DNA of 64,000 nucleotides from positions 62,001 to 126,000 of the forward strand of contig NZ_SLXE01000001.1 in the NCBI RefSeq assembly GCF_004341385.1. The letters are read 5' to 3'. Positions 27,362 to 36,370 of the stretch are shown here, piece by piece; within the stretch, counting starts at the first letter, position 1; every line of letters begins with the position of its first letter. The notes below the pieces were generated by a model. The model saw only the letters and a program-made list of their open reading frames with translations. It was not told where the DNA came from and made no database searches. Made by a program: the position numbers and the translations under genes. This stretch comes from Uruburuella suis. GTDB taxonomy: Bacteria > Pseudomonadota > Gammaproteobacteria > Burkholderiales > Neisseriaceae.

Positions 27362-28114
27362 TTATGCTTGCTCGGTTTTTAAGGTGCGCTGGCGGCGGGT
27401 TTCGCTCAACACCATGCCGGCGGACACGGAAACATTCATGCTCTCTACCGTGCCGAACATCGGTATCGACACCAATAAATCGCAATGCTCGCGCGTGAGG
27501 CGGCGCATGCCTTCGCCCTCGTTGCCCATCACCCAAGCCACGCTCTCGGGCAGCGCGCAGTGAAACAGGTCGGCCTCGCCGCCCATGTCGGTGCCCACGA
27601 TCCAAATGCCGTATTCTTTCAGCTCGCGCAAGGTGCGGGCGAGGTTGGTGACGGTGATGTAGGGCACGGTTTCGGCGGCGCCGCAGGCCACTTTGCTCAC
27701 GGTGGCGTTGAGCCCGGCGCTTTTGTCTTTCGGCGCAATCACCGCGTGCACGCCCATGGCGTCGGCGGTGCGCAGGCAGGCGCCCAGATTGTGCGGGTCG
27801 GTGATGCCGTCGAGCACCAAAAGCAAGGGTGGCTCGCTCAGGTTTTCGAGCACGTCTTCGAGGTGCACATGGTTTTTCGAGGCATCGATAAAGCCGGCCA
27901 CGCCCTGATGGCGCGCGCCTTTGCTGATGGCATCGAGCCTCGCGGCATCGGCAAAATGTACGCGCACGTTTTCGGCGGCGGCTTTTTCGAGCACATCGCG
28001 GGTGCGGGCATCGTTTCTGCCTTCTTGGATATACAGCTCGGTGATGCTTTTCGGGTTTTGCCACAGGCGGGCATTAACGGCGTGAAAGCCGTAAATCAAT
28101 CGTTGGTTGGCCAT
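27362..28114 (-). CDS. rlmB: 23S rRNA (guanosine-2'-O-)-methyltransferase RlmB
   Basis: A 250-residue SPOUT methyltransferase. An N-terminal L30e-like substrate-binding domain (about 1-75, LIYGFHAVNARLWQNPKSI) precedes the SpoU domain. Motif 1 is DPHNLGACLRTADAMG, followed by WVMGNEGEGMRR and the C-terminal knot motif SIPMFGTVESMNVSVSAGM. It methylates G2251 of 23S rRNA in the P-loop. Single gene; a DUS half-site and the MITE lie upstream. Confidence 0.95.
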   Translation of the reverse strand: MANQRLIYGFHAVNARLWQNPKSITELYIQEGRNDARTRDVLEKAAAENVRVHFADAARLDAISKGARHQGVAGFIDASKNHVHLEDVLENLSEPPLLLVLDGITDPHNLGACLRTADAMGVHAVIAPKDKSAGLNATVSKVACGAAETVPYITVTNLARTLRELKEYGIWIVGTDMGGEADLFHCALPESVAWVMGNEGEGMRRLTREHCDLLVSIPMFGTVESMNVSVSAGMVLSETRRQRTLKTEQA

Positions 28115-28164
28115 GGTGTGCTTTAAAAATGGTTTCAGACGGCATTATACAGGGTTTGGCTTTA

Positions 28165-28323
28165 GGGTCTGTTCACATTTCATCACGCGGCAATATTGTG
28201 GCTCAAAAACGCGCTTGCTGCGTTGAAAATGCGCGCAAGGTGTTCAACCTTGCTGTGCTTTTTGCCTTGCAAGCGCGCTTTTGCGCTCAAAATCTTACGC
28301 ACGGATAAAATGTGAACAGACCC
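28165..28323 (+). mobile_element. 159-bp MITE-like element, copy 2
   Basis: GGGTCTGTTCACATTTCATC ... GTGAACAGACCC, with TA at both ends. The length equals copies 1 and 3. It is inserted between rlmB and comEC, away from both coding regions. Confidence 0.8.
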
Positions 28324-28359
28324 TAGGCCGTCTGAAACCCGTTCTAAAAAATAAGCTGT

Positions 28360-28475
28360 TTGGTTTTGAATGTGGAAAATAAAGCAATGCCGTCTGAAAA
28401 AAGTTTCAGACGGCATTTGTGTGCCATGCGTACGATTACGCTTTGTTTTGACAAAGCTAATCGTACCTACACGTT
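28360..28475 (+). repeat. Composite AT-DUS repeat unit, copy 3
   Basis: TTGAATGTGGAAAATAAAGC, AT-DUS hairpin (28387-28416), TGTGTGCCATGCG linker, then the palindrome GTACGATTA...TAATCGTAC (28430-28466). Same order as at 303-405. The rest of the gap up to 28613 holds one DUS and no gene. Confidence 0.65.
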
Positions 28476-28613
28476 GCTTGGCATACGATGCAATAAGGGT
28501 TTATTTAAGGCTTAAAAAAAGCGTTTTGCTTTTCAGACGGCCTGAATGCAGGCATATTGATAACTTTGGTGATATGATTTTTACGTCATTATCATTGCTG
28601 CGGAGATTATCGT

Positions 28614-30860
28614 TTGCGGGCTTATCTGTTGCCATTTTGGGCGCTGGGCGTGATTTTATCGTTTGCGCTGCCTGCCGTGCCTGCGTGGCCGGCGGTGGCG
28701 GCGCTGTGGCTGCTTTTGCTGGCGGTGGCTTGGCGCTGCAAGCCTTTTATGTTGCTGTGTGCTTTGTTGGCGGGCATGGCTTACGGCGTGTGGCGCACCG
28801 AGCGGGATTTGGCGGCGCAATGGCCGTTGCAGGCGGCGGGCGGGGTGGCTTTGGTGATTACGGTGGCGGATTTGCCACAGCGCGATGAGCGGCGGGTGCG
28901 CTTTGCGGCGGATGCGGTGGATGAGGCTGGGCGGCGCTATCGTTTGCAGCTTTCGGATTATCAGTTGCGCGAGTGGCCCTCGGGCAGCCGCTGGCGTGTG
29001 GCGGCGCGCATCAGGCCGCCGGTGGGCGAGGTGAATCCGGCCGGTTTCAATCGCGAAGCGTGGGCGCTGGCCGGTGGCATCGGCGGCATGGGCACGCTGG
29101 GCAAGGAGCGGCTGGAAATGCCGTCTGAAAGCGCGGGGCTTGTTTCGCCGCTTTTGGGCTGGCGCGAACACATCAGCCGCCGCTGGCAGGCGGTGGACAC
29201 GCGCGGCCATGCGCTTTCAGACGGCCTCGGCTTGATGCGGGCGCTGAGCATAGGCGAGCAGGGCGCGTTGCCGCCGCAGGCTTGGCAGGCGTTTCGGCCT
29301 TTGGGGGTGAACCATTTGGTGAGCATTTCGGGGCTGCATGTGGGCATGGTGGCACTGATGGCGGGCTGGCTGATGAAAAAGCTGCTGCGTTTTTCGCCTT
29401 ATCTGCCCGGCCGGCCGCGCGTGTGGGTGCTGGCGGCTGCTGTGGCGGCGGGCTTGCTTTATGCGGGCTTGGCGGGCTTTTCGGTGCCGACACAACGCAG
29501 CGTGTTGATGCTGCTGGCCTTGGCTTGGGCATGGTGGCGCGGCAGCGGCGCTTCGGTGTGGCGCGGTTGGTGGCAGGCTTTGGCGCTGGTGCTGCTGATG
29601 GCACCGGCGGCGGCGCTGAGCGTGGGTTTTTGGCTCTCGTTTGGTTTGGTGGCGGCTTTGCTGTGGGTGTCGTTCGGGCGGCTTGATGAGGGCAGGCGCG
29701 GCTGGCGATTGGCGCTGGAAGGGCAATGGGCGGTGTCGTTGCTGTCGGTGGTGGCGCTGGGGGTGTTGTTTGCTTCGCTGCCGCTGATCAGCCCGCTGGT
29801 GAATGCGCTGGCGATTCCTTGGTTTTCGTGGGTGTTGGTGCCTTTGGCGCTCATCGCTTCGCTGCTGCCGTGGCCGCCTTTGCAATGGCTGGCGGCGGCG
29901 GCCGGCGAATACACTCTGCGCGCGCTGATTTGGCTGGCGGGGCATGCGCCGGAATATGCGGTGGCGGCGGCACCGTGGCCGCTGGTGGGGCTCTCGGTGG
30001 CCGCGGTGGGGCTTTTGCTGCTGCCGCGCGGCTTGGGTTTGCGGCCGTTTGCGCTGCTGGTGTTGGCAGGCTTTGTGTGTTACCGCCCGCCGCCGGTGGC
30101 GGAAGGCCGTCTGAAAGCGGTGGTGTGGGATGCGGGGCAGGGTTTGTCGGTGTGGCTGCAAACGGCCGATTATGCGCTGTTGTTTGACACGGGCACCGAG
30201 GGTGCGGCCAATATGGCGGTGCTGCCGAGCCTGAATGCGGTGGGCGTGCGGCATCTGGATGCGTTGGTGCTCTCACATCAAGATGCCGACCACGATGGCG
30301 GCTTTGCTGCGGTGGCGCAGGCGAAAAAGCCGGCGGTGTTGTGGGCGGGGCAGCCTGAGTTTTATCCGCAGGCGCAGCATTGCGCAGAGCAAAGCTGGCA
30401 ATGGAACAGCGTGCATTTTGAGTTTTTGAGGCCGTCTGAAGATTTTGCCGGCCAAAGCGACAACGACCAAAGCTGCGTGTTGCGTGTGTTGGCGGGCAGC
30501 TCGGCTTTATTGCTCACCGGCGATTTGGGGCAGGCGGGCGAGCGGGCGCTGGTGGCACGCTATGGCGAAAAACTTTATAGCCAGGTGCTGCTGCTCGGCC
30601 ATCACGGCAGCAATTCTTCATCGGCCGGCACGTTTCTAAATGCAGTTTCGCCGCGCTATGCCGTGGCTTCGAGCGGCTATGCCAATGCGTATAACCACCC
30701 CGCACCGGCCGTGCAAGCGCGAGTGCGCGCCCACGGCGGCACGCTCTTGCGCACCGACAGGCAGGGGGCATTGCTTTTTGAGCTGGACGGAGAAGAAGTA
30801 ACGGCAGGCCGTCTGAAAACATGGCAGCCTTATTGGCAGAAAAAACCGTTTGCGGATTAA
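28614..30860 (+). CDS. comEC: DNA uptake channel ComEC/Rec2 (ComA of Neisseria)
   Basis: A 748-residue inner-membrane protein that moves incoming single-stranded DNA into the cytoplasm during transformation. It has N-terminal hydrophobic spans, a soluble OB-like segment (about 75-160), the ComEC competence domain with many spans (about 205-490, containing LGVNHLVSISGLHVGMVA), and a C-terminal metallo-beta-lactamase-like domain (about 500-730) with LSHQDADHDGG and LLGHHGSNSSSAGTFL. TTG 28614 is taken as start because no in-frame ATG lies upstream and GCGGAG is at a plausible distance. It fits a species with such dense DUS. Confidence 0.93.
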   Translation: MRAYLLPFWALGVILSFALPAVPAWPAVAALWLLLLAVAWRCKPFMLLCALLAGMAYGVWRTERDLAAQWPLQAAGGVALVITVADLPQRDERRVRFAADAVDEAGRRYRLQLSDYQLREWPSGSRWRVAARIRPPVGEVNPAGFNREAWALAGGIGGMGTLGKERLEMPSESAGLVSPLLGWREHISRRWQAVDTRGHALSDGLGLMRALSIGEQGALPPQAWQAFRPLGVNHLVSISGLHVGMVALMAGWLMKKLLRFSPYLPGRPRVWVLAAAVAAGLLYAGLAGFSVPTQRSVLMLLALAWAWWRGSGASVWRGWWQALALVLLMAPAAALSVGFWLSFGLVAALLWVSFGRLDEGRRGWRLALEGQWAVSLLSVVALGVLFASLPLISPLVNALAIPWFSWVLVPLALIASLLPWPPLQWLAAAAGEYTLRALIWLAGHAPEYAVAAAPWPLVGLSVAAVGLLLLPRGLGLRPFALLVLAGFVCYRPPPVAEGRLKAVVWDAGQGLSVWLQTADYALLFDTGTEGAANMAVLPSLNAVGVRHLDALVLSHQDADHDGGFAAVAQAKKPAVLWAGQPEFYPQAQHCAEQSWQWNSVHFEFLRPSEDFAGQSDNDQSCVLRVLAGSSALLLTGDLGQAGERALVARYGEKLYSQVLLLGHHGSNSSSAGTFLNAVSPRYAVASSGYANAYNHPAPAVQARVRAHGGTLLRTDRQGALLFELDGEEVTAGRLKTWQPYWQKKPFAD

Positions 30861-30961
30861 GGTTTGGTTACCATTCATCCGTTAATGTGGCGGCCGGCAG
30901 GCTTGATTCATAAAGCCTTTTTAAAGCAATAATTCGACATGAAATAAGCCGAAAATGTAAT

Positions 30962-30998
30962 AAAGATGCCGTCTGAAATGTTCAGGCGGCATCTTTAT
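30962..30998 (+). terminator. AT-DUS terminator between comEC and the cas operon
   Basis: AAAGATGCCGTCTGAA, loop, TTCAGGCGGCATCTTTATT. One arm carries a G for A change inside the DUS. It insulates comEC from cas3. Confidence 0.75.
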
Positions 30999-31019
30999 TG
31001 CAGATTGAATGATGAGTGT

Positions 31020-31045
31020 ATATAACATAATAAATTATGTTATAT
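31020..31045. promoter_or_regulatory. Operator-like palindrome upstream of cas3
   Basis: ATATAACATAA-TAAA-TTATGTTATAT, a perfect 11-bp inverted repeat with a 4-bp spacer, 65 bp before the cas3 start in an A+T-rich stretch. It looks like a repressor or activator site controlling the cas operon. No DUS is involved. The bound protein is unknown. Confidence 0.5.
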
Positions 31046-31110
31046 TTTTAAAAAAATCAATAAAACCCAAGCTGCATAATTTAATTATTTTTAAAAATAG
31101 GGGAAACACA

Positions 31111-33588
31111 TTGAAAACAGAATATATCGCCCACGTCCGCCATGGCAGCGATGTGAAACAATCGCTTGCCACCCACCTCACCGAAACCGCCGCCATCGCC
31201 AAAATGCTGGCCGCTAAGCTGGGCTTGGATTTGGCCGGTGAATTGCTCGGCCTGATGCACGATTTCGGCAAATATTCTTTGAAATTCCAAAAATATATTT
31301 ACGATGCCACGGGCTTGATTAATCCGGATTTGGATGATGAAGAAAGCACGCCCGGCGGCAGTAAGGTGGATCATTCTACTGCCGGTGCGCAATGGGTTTA
31401 CCGCCGTTTGGCGGCGATGGGGCAGAAAGAAAGCGGTGTGTTATGCGGGCAGATGCTGGGCTTGTGCATTGCCTCGCACCACGGCGCAGGCTTGATTGAT
31501 TGCCTCGATGACGAAGGCAATGTGGTGTGGCAAAAGCGCTTTAATAAAGACGACAGCCTCACCCATTTGAGCGAATGCCTGCAAAATGCCGATGAATCGG
31601 TGTTGCGGCAGGCCGAAGGTTTGGCAGACAAGGCTTTGCTGGTGCAGATGCTCGCGCCGCTTAAAGCGGTGTTGATGCTGCCTGAAGCGCAGGCCTGCCA
31701 TCAAATCAAAGAATTTTATCTGGGCTGCTTCACCCGCTTTCTTTTCAGCTGCCTGATTGATGCCGACCGCATCAACAGCGCCGATTTCGAGCGGGAAAAT
31801 CAAAAAGAAATCCGCCGCTTGCAAGAAAAACCCGATTGGCAAGCGGCCATCAACAAGCTGGAAGCGAAGTTGGCGCAATTTGAGCGGCGCTATCCGATTG
31901 ACGAAATCCGCCGCCAAATCGCCGATGATTGCTTGCAAAGAGCCGCCGATGCGCAAGGCATTTACACCTTAACCGTGCCCACCGGCGGCGGCAAAACGCT
32001 GGCCAGCCTGCGCCATGCTTTGCACCATGCCCAAACACACGGGCTGGAACGCATTATCTATATCATTCCCTATACTTCGATTATCGACCAAAACGCCGAA
32101 GCCGTGCGCGATATTCTGGGCGACGAGTGGGTGCTGGAGCACCATTCCAATCTGGATCCGGAAAAGCAAACCTGGCAAAACAAACTCTTGTCGGAAAACT
32201 GGAACAAACCGATTGTGTTCACCACCATGGTGCAGTTTCTCGATGCCTGGTTTGGCGGCGGCACCCGCGGCGCGCGGCATATCCACCCGATGGCCAACAG
32301 CGTGCTGATTTTTGATGAAATCCAAACGCTGCCGGTGAAATGCGTGCACCTGTTTTGCAATGCCCTCAATTGGCTGGTGCAGTTTGGCGGCAGCAGCGCG
32401 GTGTTGTGCACCGCCACCCAGCCTTTGCTCAGCGCGTGTGGCGTGGACGAATTCCCTGAAGACAAAAGAGCGCTCGTTAAAGCCCGCGGCTTGCTTCAGC
32501 TTGCGTCCAATGCCGAGATTATGGGCAAAAATCAGGCTTTGGATAAGCTTTTTGCCGACTTATCGCGCGTGGAAATTAAGTTTAACGAAAAAGCCGGCGG
32601 CTGGTCGGTGGATGAAGCAGGCGCTTTTTTGCTGACGCAGTTTCAGACGGCCTTGAGCTGCCTGTTTATCGTCAACACCAAAAAGTGGGCGAAAGCCCTT
32701 TATCAATATTGCCAACAGCAGAATGTGCCGTCTGAAGCCTTGTTTCACCTGAGCACCAATCAATGCGCCGCGCACCGCAAAGCCTTGTTTGCGCGAATGA
32801 AGCAGCGCTTGGAGCAAAAATTGCCGGTAGTGTGCATCAGCACCCAACTAATCGAAGCGGGCGTGGATATTTCCATGGCTTGCGTGATTCGCGCTTTGGG
32901 CGGGCTCGACAGCATTGCCCAAGCCGCCGGGCGCTGCAACCGCCACGGAGAAAACGCGGGCAAAGGGCGGGTGTGGGTGTTGAACCTGCAAGAGCCGAGC
33001 TTGGCAAAAGTGCTGCCCGATATTGATGCAGGCCAACAACAGGCGGAGCGCGTGTTGCGCGAGTTTGCCGGGCAGGATATTTTGCAGCCAAAGGCCATGC
33101 GGCAATATTTTGAATATTATTTTTACCAGCGCAGCGATGAAATGGCCTATGCCGTTAAAAACAGCGCTTCAGGCAGCCTTTTGGATTGGCTGAGTGACAA
33201 CGGCTCCAACAACTACGCGGCAAAAAACGACCAACGCCGCCAAACCAAGCAATATCCCTTGCTGATGCACTCGTTTAAAAGTGCCGGCCGCGCGTTTCAA
33301 GTGATTAATGCGCCCACCCGCGCCGTGATTGTGCCCTATGGTGAAGGCAAGGCGCTGATTGCCAAGCTGTGCGGCGAATATGAGCCCAAGGCTTTTTATG
33401 GCTACCTGAATCAAGCCCAGCGGTTTAGCGTGAATGTGTTCCCCAATGTGTGGAAAAAATTAATTGAATCAAATGCCATACATGAAATTGCTGATACAGG
33501 CGTTTATTATTTAAACGAACGCCATTACAGCGAAGAATACGGCTTGGCGGCGGATGAGGTCGCGCCAATGGATTTCTATGATTTATAA
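31111..33588 (+). CDS. cas3: Type I-C Cas3 helicase-nuclease
   Basis: An 825-residue fusion of an N-terminal HD nuclease (THLTETAAIAKM, MHDFGK with His50-Asp51, DHSTAGAQWV, ASHHGAGLID) and a superfamily 2 helicase (Walker A VPTGGGKT at about 289-296, FDEIQ at about 402-406, STQLIEAGVDIS and QAAGRCNRHGE). It is recruited by target-bound Cascade and degrades DNA processively. TTG 31111 is preferred because AGGGGAAA lies just upstream; the longer frame runs into the A+T-rich leader. Contains AG-DUS plus one Simonsiella-type DUS (33168-33179). cas5c follows after 9 bp. Confidence 0.95.
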   Translation: MKTEYIAHVRHGSDVKQSLATHLTETAAIAKMLAAKLGLDLAGELLGLMHDFGKYSLKFQKYIYDATGLINPDLDDEESTPGGSKVDHSTAGAQWVYRRLAAMGQKESGVLCGQMLGLCIASHHGAGLIDCLDDEGNVVWQKRFNKDDSLTHLSECLQNADESVLRQAEGLADKALLVQMLAPLKAVLMLPEAQACHQIKEFYLGCFTRFLFSCLIDADRINSADFERENQKEIRRLQEKPDWQAAINKLEAKLAQFERRYPIDEIRRQIADDCLQRAADAQGIYTLTVPTGGGKTLASLRHALHHAQTHGLERIIYIIPYTSIIDQNAEAVRDILGDEWVLEHHSNLDPEKQTWQNKLLSENWNKPIVFTTMVQFLDAWFGGGTRGARHIHPMANSVLIFDEIQTLPVKCVHLFCNALNWLVQFGGSSAVLCTATQPLLSACGVDEFPEDKRALVKARGLLQLASNAEIMGKNQALDKLFADLSRVEIKFNEKAGGWSVDEAGAFLLTQFQTALSCLFIVNTKKWAKALYQYCQQQNVPSEALFHLSTNQCAAHRKALFARMKQRLEQKLPVVCISTQLIEAGVDISMACVIRALGGLDSIAQAAGRCNRHGENAGKGRVWVLNLQEPSLAKVLPDIDAGQQQAERVLREFAGQDILQPKAMRQYFEYYFYQRSDEMAYAVKNSASGSLLDWLSDNGSNNYAAKNDQRRQTKQYPLLMHSFKSAGRAFQVINAPTRAVIVPYGEGKALIAKLCGEYEPKAFYGYLNQAQRFSVNVFPNVWKKLIESNAIHEIADTGVYYLNERHYSEEYGLAADEVAPMDFYDL

Positions 33589-33597
33589 GGAGAAATA

Positions 33598-34332
33598 ATG
33601 AATAACACAATCAGTTTCCGCGTGTGGGGGCGGCAGGCTTTATTTACCGACCCGGTAACCAAAATCGGCGGTGAAAAATTCAGCTATCAAGTGCCCACTT
33701 ATGAAGCCTTAAAAGGCATTGCCCGCAGCATTTATTGGAAGCCGACCTTGATTTGGCACATCGACCGCGTGCGCATTATCAAGCCCATCCGCACCCAAAG
33801 CAAATCCACCAAACCGCTCAATTGGGACGGCGGCAACACCTTGGCGATTTACACTTTTTTGCAAGATGTAGAATATCAGGTGGAAGCCCATTTCGAATGG
33901 AACGAACACCGCCCCGATTTGGCAGGCGACCGCATTGCCGGCAAACATCTGGCCATCGCCGAGCGCATGCTGGCGCGCGGCGGGCGGCAGGATATTTTTC
34001 TGGGCACACGCGATTGCCAGGGCTATGTGGAGCCGTGCGAATTCGGCAGCGGCGAGGGTGCTTATGATAAGGAAAAACTGGGTGAGCATAACCTTGATTT
34101 CGGCCTGATGTTTCACAGCTTTGCCTATCCCGAAGAAACCGGCAAACACGAATTGCTCAGCCGCTTTTGGCCGGCCAATATGCAAAACGGCGTGATTACC
34201 TTTCCGAGCACACAAGATGACTCAGGCCGTCTGAAAAGCCGCGTTATCCGCAAAATGCTGCCTGAAAAAGCATTTGTGCTCGGCGCCAATATGAAATCAG
34301 TGGCCGATGAAGCGAAGGAGCTGGGCTTATGA
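33598..34332 (+). CDS. cas5c: Cas5c (Cas5d), pre-crRNA endoribonuclease
   Basis: A 244-residue RAMP protein that in type I-C replaces Cas6: it cuts the repeat hairpin and holds the crRNA 5' handle. The catalytic triad known from Bacillus halodurans Cas5d, Tyr46, Lys116 and His117, falls at exactly the same numbers here (SIY46, GK116H117). It is therefore probably active. RBS AAGGAG precedes the ATG. Its stop overlaps the cas8c start by 4 bp (ATGA), giving coupled translation. Confidence 0.94.
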   Translation: MNNTISFRVWGRQALFTDPVTKIGGEKFSYQVPTYEALKGIARSIYWKPTLIWHIDRVRIIKPIRTQSKSTKPLNWDGGNTLAIYTFLQDVEYQVEAHFEWNEHRPDLAGDRIAGKHLAIAERMLARGGRQDIFLGTRDCQGYVEPCEFGSGEGAYDKEKLGEHNLDFGLMFHSFAYPEETGKHELLSRFWPANMQNGVITFPSTQDDSGRLKSRVIRKMLPEKAFVLGANMKSVADEAKELGL

Positions 34333-36350
34333 GCTGGATGCAGAAGCTGTATCAAACGTATAACGCCGCCTTGGCACACAATCTGAAAAACACAGATGCC
34401 CCGCTCACGCCGGTGGGTCATACTTTGCAAACCGCTCATATCGTGGTGGTGATTGATGGTGCGGGTGATTTTCAGACGGCACGGGTGATGGCACCAAAAA
34501 CGGTGGTGATGCTGCCGGTGACTGAATCGTCGGAAAGTAGATCCGGCACCAAGCCACCACCCCATCCGTTGGCCGATAAGATTCAATATGTTGCTAAAGA
34601 TTATGCAAATTACGGCGGCAGTAAAGACTCATTTTTCGACGGATATTTCAATCAATTACAAAAATGGTGTGAATCATCTTTCATGCATCCTAAAGTGTTG
34701 GCCATTTCACGTTATGTGGGCAAAGGGCGGGTGATGGCCGATTTGGTTCAAGCCGGTATTTTTCAGTTGGATTCAGACGGCCATATTTTGAATAAATGGA
34801 TAGAAGACGGAGATGCACCACCCATTTTTTCGGTGTTGCCCAAAACCAAAGGAGAAATAGAGCCGGGTGCGGCTTTAGTGTGCTGGCAAGTAGAAATTGC
34901 CGGCGACGTCGAAAGCGAAACATGGGAGGATAAATCCATTCAAGAGGCTTGGACAGCCTATGTGGCGAGCAGTGATGCGGCAGAAAAAGGGTTTTGCGTA
35001 GTCCAAGGTAAAGAAGCGGTAGTTTCAACGCTACACCCCGCCAAATTGCGCCACACCGGCGATAAAGCCAAGCTGATTTCCGCCAACGACAAAAGCGGCT
35101 ACACTTTTCGCGGCCGTTTTGAAGCCGCCGAAGAAGCCGCCAGCGTTTCATCGGAAGTGTCTGCAAAAGCGCACAGTGCCTTGCGCTGGCTGATTGCGCG
35201 CCAAGGCATCCGCAATGGCGATCAGGTGAGCGTGGCTTGGGCAATCAATGGCGCAACCGTGCCCGCGCCGCTGCAAGACAGCTACCATTATCTGGACGAT
35301 GAAGACGATACGGATAACGCTGCGCCATCCCTTGCCAACGAAAGGCCGTCTGAAACAGCAAATACGCTGGATTGGTCCATCAATATCGGCCGCAAAGCCG
35401 CCCAAATCATCAAAAAGAAAATGCACGGCTTTAAAGCAAAATTAAGCGCGCACGAGCAAATTTCTTTGCTGATGCTGGATTCGGCCACACCCGGGCGCAT
35501 GGCGCTAACCTATTATCAGGAATTTCTGCCTGCCGATTATTTCGATAATCTAAATGTCTGGGTCGACGATTTCGCTTGGTATCAGCGCTACACGCGTGAA
35601 ACGCAAGAGGGCAAAAAAACAGCCAAACAAACCGTATGGCCGTGGATGCCGCCATCGCCTTTGGCCATCGCCCAAACCGTGTATGGCCGCTCATTGAGCG
35701 ACACCTTGAAAAAGCAAGTCTATGCGCGTCTGCTGCCGGTGATTGCCGGCGGACAAAATGTGCCGATACCTTTCGATTGGGTGCAGCAAAGCTTTCAGGT
35801 AGCCTGCAGCCCCAGCGGTTATGAGCGCTGGGAATGGGAGCGCAATGTGGGCGTGGCCTGCGCCCTATACAAAGGCTGGCGGGCGCGTCATCATGATTTA
35901 TTACAACGGAGAACATTTACTATGAGTTTGGAAACGGAAAATACTTCCCGTGACTATTTGTTTGGCAGGTTATTCGCGGTTTTGGAAAGAATTGAATCGA
36001 AAGCCCTGCAAGTGGCGGGAGAAACACGCTCAACCAACGCAGAGCGCTATCTGCAGCGTTTTGCAATGCGGCCTTTAACCACATGGTTGCAGATTGCAAA
36101 CGGATTGGAACCTTATAAAGACAGATTGCGCAATAACCGTTATATGGGTTTCTTACGGAATCGTGAAAAAGAGCTGGATGAAATCGGCGTGGCACTGAAC
36201 GAATATCGAAAAGCAGGCATAGCCATGGATGATCCATTGAATGGGGAGTTTTTATTGGGTTATCACAGCCAAAAAATGGCTTATCGACACCAATGGAATG
36301 CTGCAAATGACGCCAATGAAGATGAACAAGTTGACAACGAAACCGTTTAA
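34329..36350 (+). CDS. cas8c: Cas8c (Csd1), large subunit of type I-C Cascade
   Basis: A 673-residue Csd1-family protein that recognises the PAM and starts R-loop formation. Recognisable parts are the N-terminal LYQTYNAAL, the central SALRWLIARQG segment, and the conserved WGxxP-type region around LSLLMLDSATPGRMALTYYQEF and WPWMPPSPLAIAQTVYG. The C-terminal part (from residue 532) carries its own translation start and encodes Cas11c, as shown for other type I-C systems. Contains AG-DUS and one Eikenella-type DUS (35794-35805). Confidence 0.92.
   Translation: MSWMQKLYQTYNAALAHNLKNTDAPLTPVGHTLQTAHIVVVIDGAGDFQTARVMAPKTVVMLPVTESSESRSGTKPPPHPLADKIQYVAKDYANYGGSKDSFFDGYFNQLQKWCESSFMHPKVLAISRYVGKGRVMADLVQAGIFQLDSDGHILNKWIEDGDAPPIFSVLPKTKGEIEPGAALVCWQVEIAGDVESETWEDKSIQEAWTAYVASSDAAEKGFCVVQGKEAVVSTLHPAKLRHTGDKAKLISANDKSGYTFRGRFEAAEEAASVSSEVSAKAHSALRWLIARQGIRNGDQVSVAWAINGATVPAPLQDSYHYLDDEDDTDNAAPSLANERPSETANTLDWSINIGRKAAQIIKKKMHGFKAKLSAHEQISLLMLDSATPGRMALTYYQEFLPADYFDNLNVWVDDFAWYQRYTRETQEGKKTAKQTVWPWMPPSPLAIAQTVYGRSLSDTLKKQVYARLLPVIAGGQNVPIPFDWVQQSFQVACSPSGYERWEWERNVGVACALYKGWRARHHDLLQRRTFTMSLETENTSRDYLFGRLFAVLERIESKALQVAGETRSTNAERYLQRFAMRPLTTWLQIANGLEPYKDRLRNNRYMGFLRNREKELDEIGVALNEYRKAGIAMDDPLNGEFLLGYHSQKMAYRHQWNAANDANEDEQVDNETV
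35922..36350 (+). CDS. cas11c: Cas11c, internal translation product of cas8c
   Basis: The ATG at 35922, in frame inside cas8c, is preceded by ACGGAG at about 10 nt. It would give a 142-residue, mostly helical protein (MSLETENTSRDYLFGRLFAVLERIE...). Published work on type I-C Cascade shows that the small subunit Cas11c is made from exactly such an internal start and is needed for the full complex. The sequence shows the start and the binding site; translation is inferred. Confidence 0.75.
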   Translation: MSLETENTSRDYLFGRLFAVLERIESKALQVAGETRSTNAERYLQRFAMRPLTTWLQIANGLEPYKDRLRNNRYMGFLRNREKELDEIGVALNEYRKAGIAMDDPLNGEFLLGYHSQKMAYRHQWNAANDANEDEQVDNETV

Positions 36351-36370
36351 ATTTTAACAAGGAAAACACC

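Noticed and set aside
29217..30254. Minus-strand open frame of about 345 codons inside comEC
   Set aside because: Pro/Arg/Gln/His-rich shadow frame; comEC motifs are on the plus strand.
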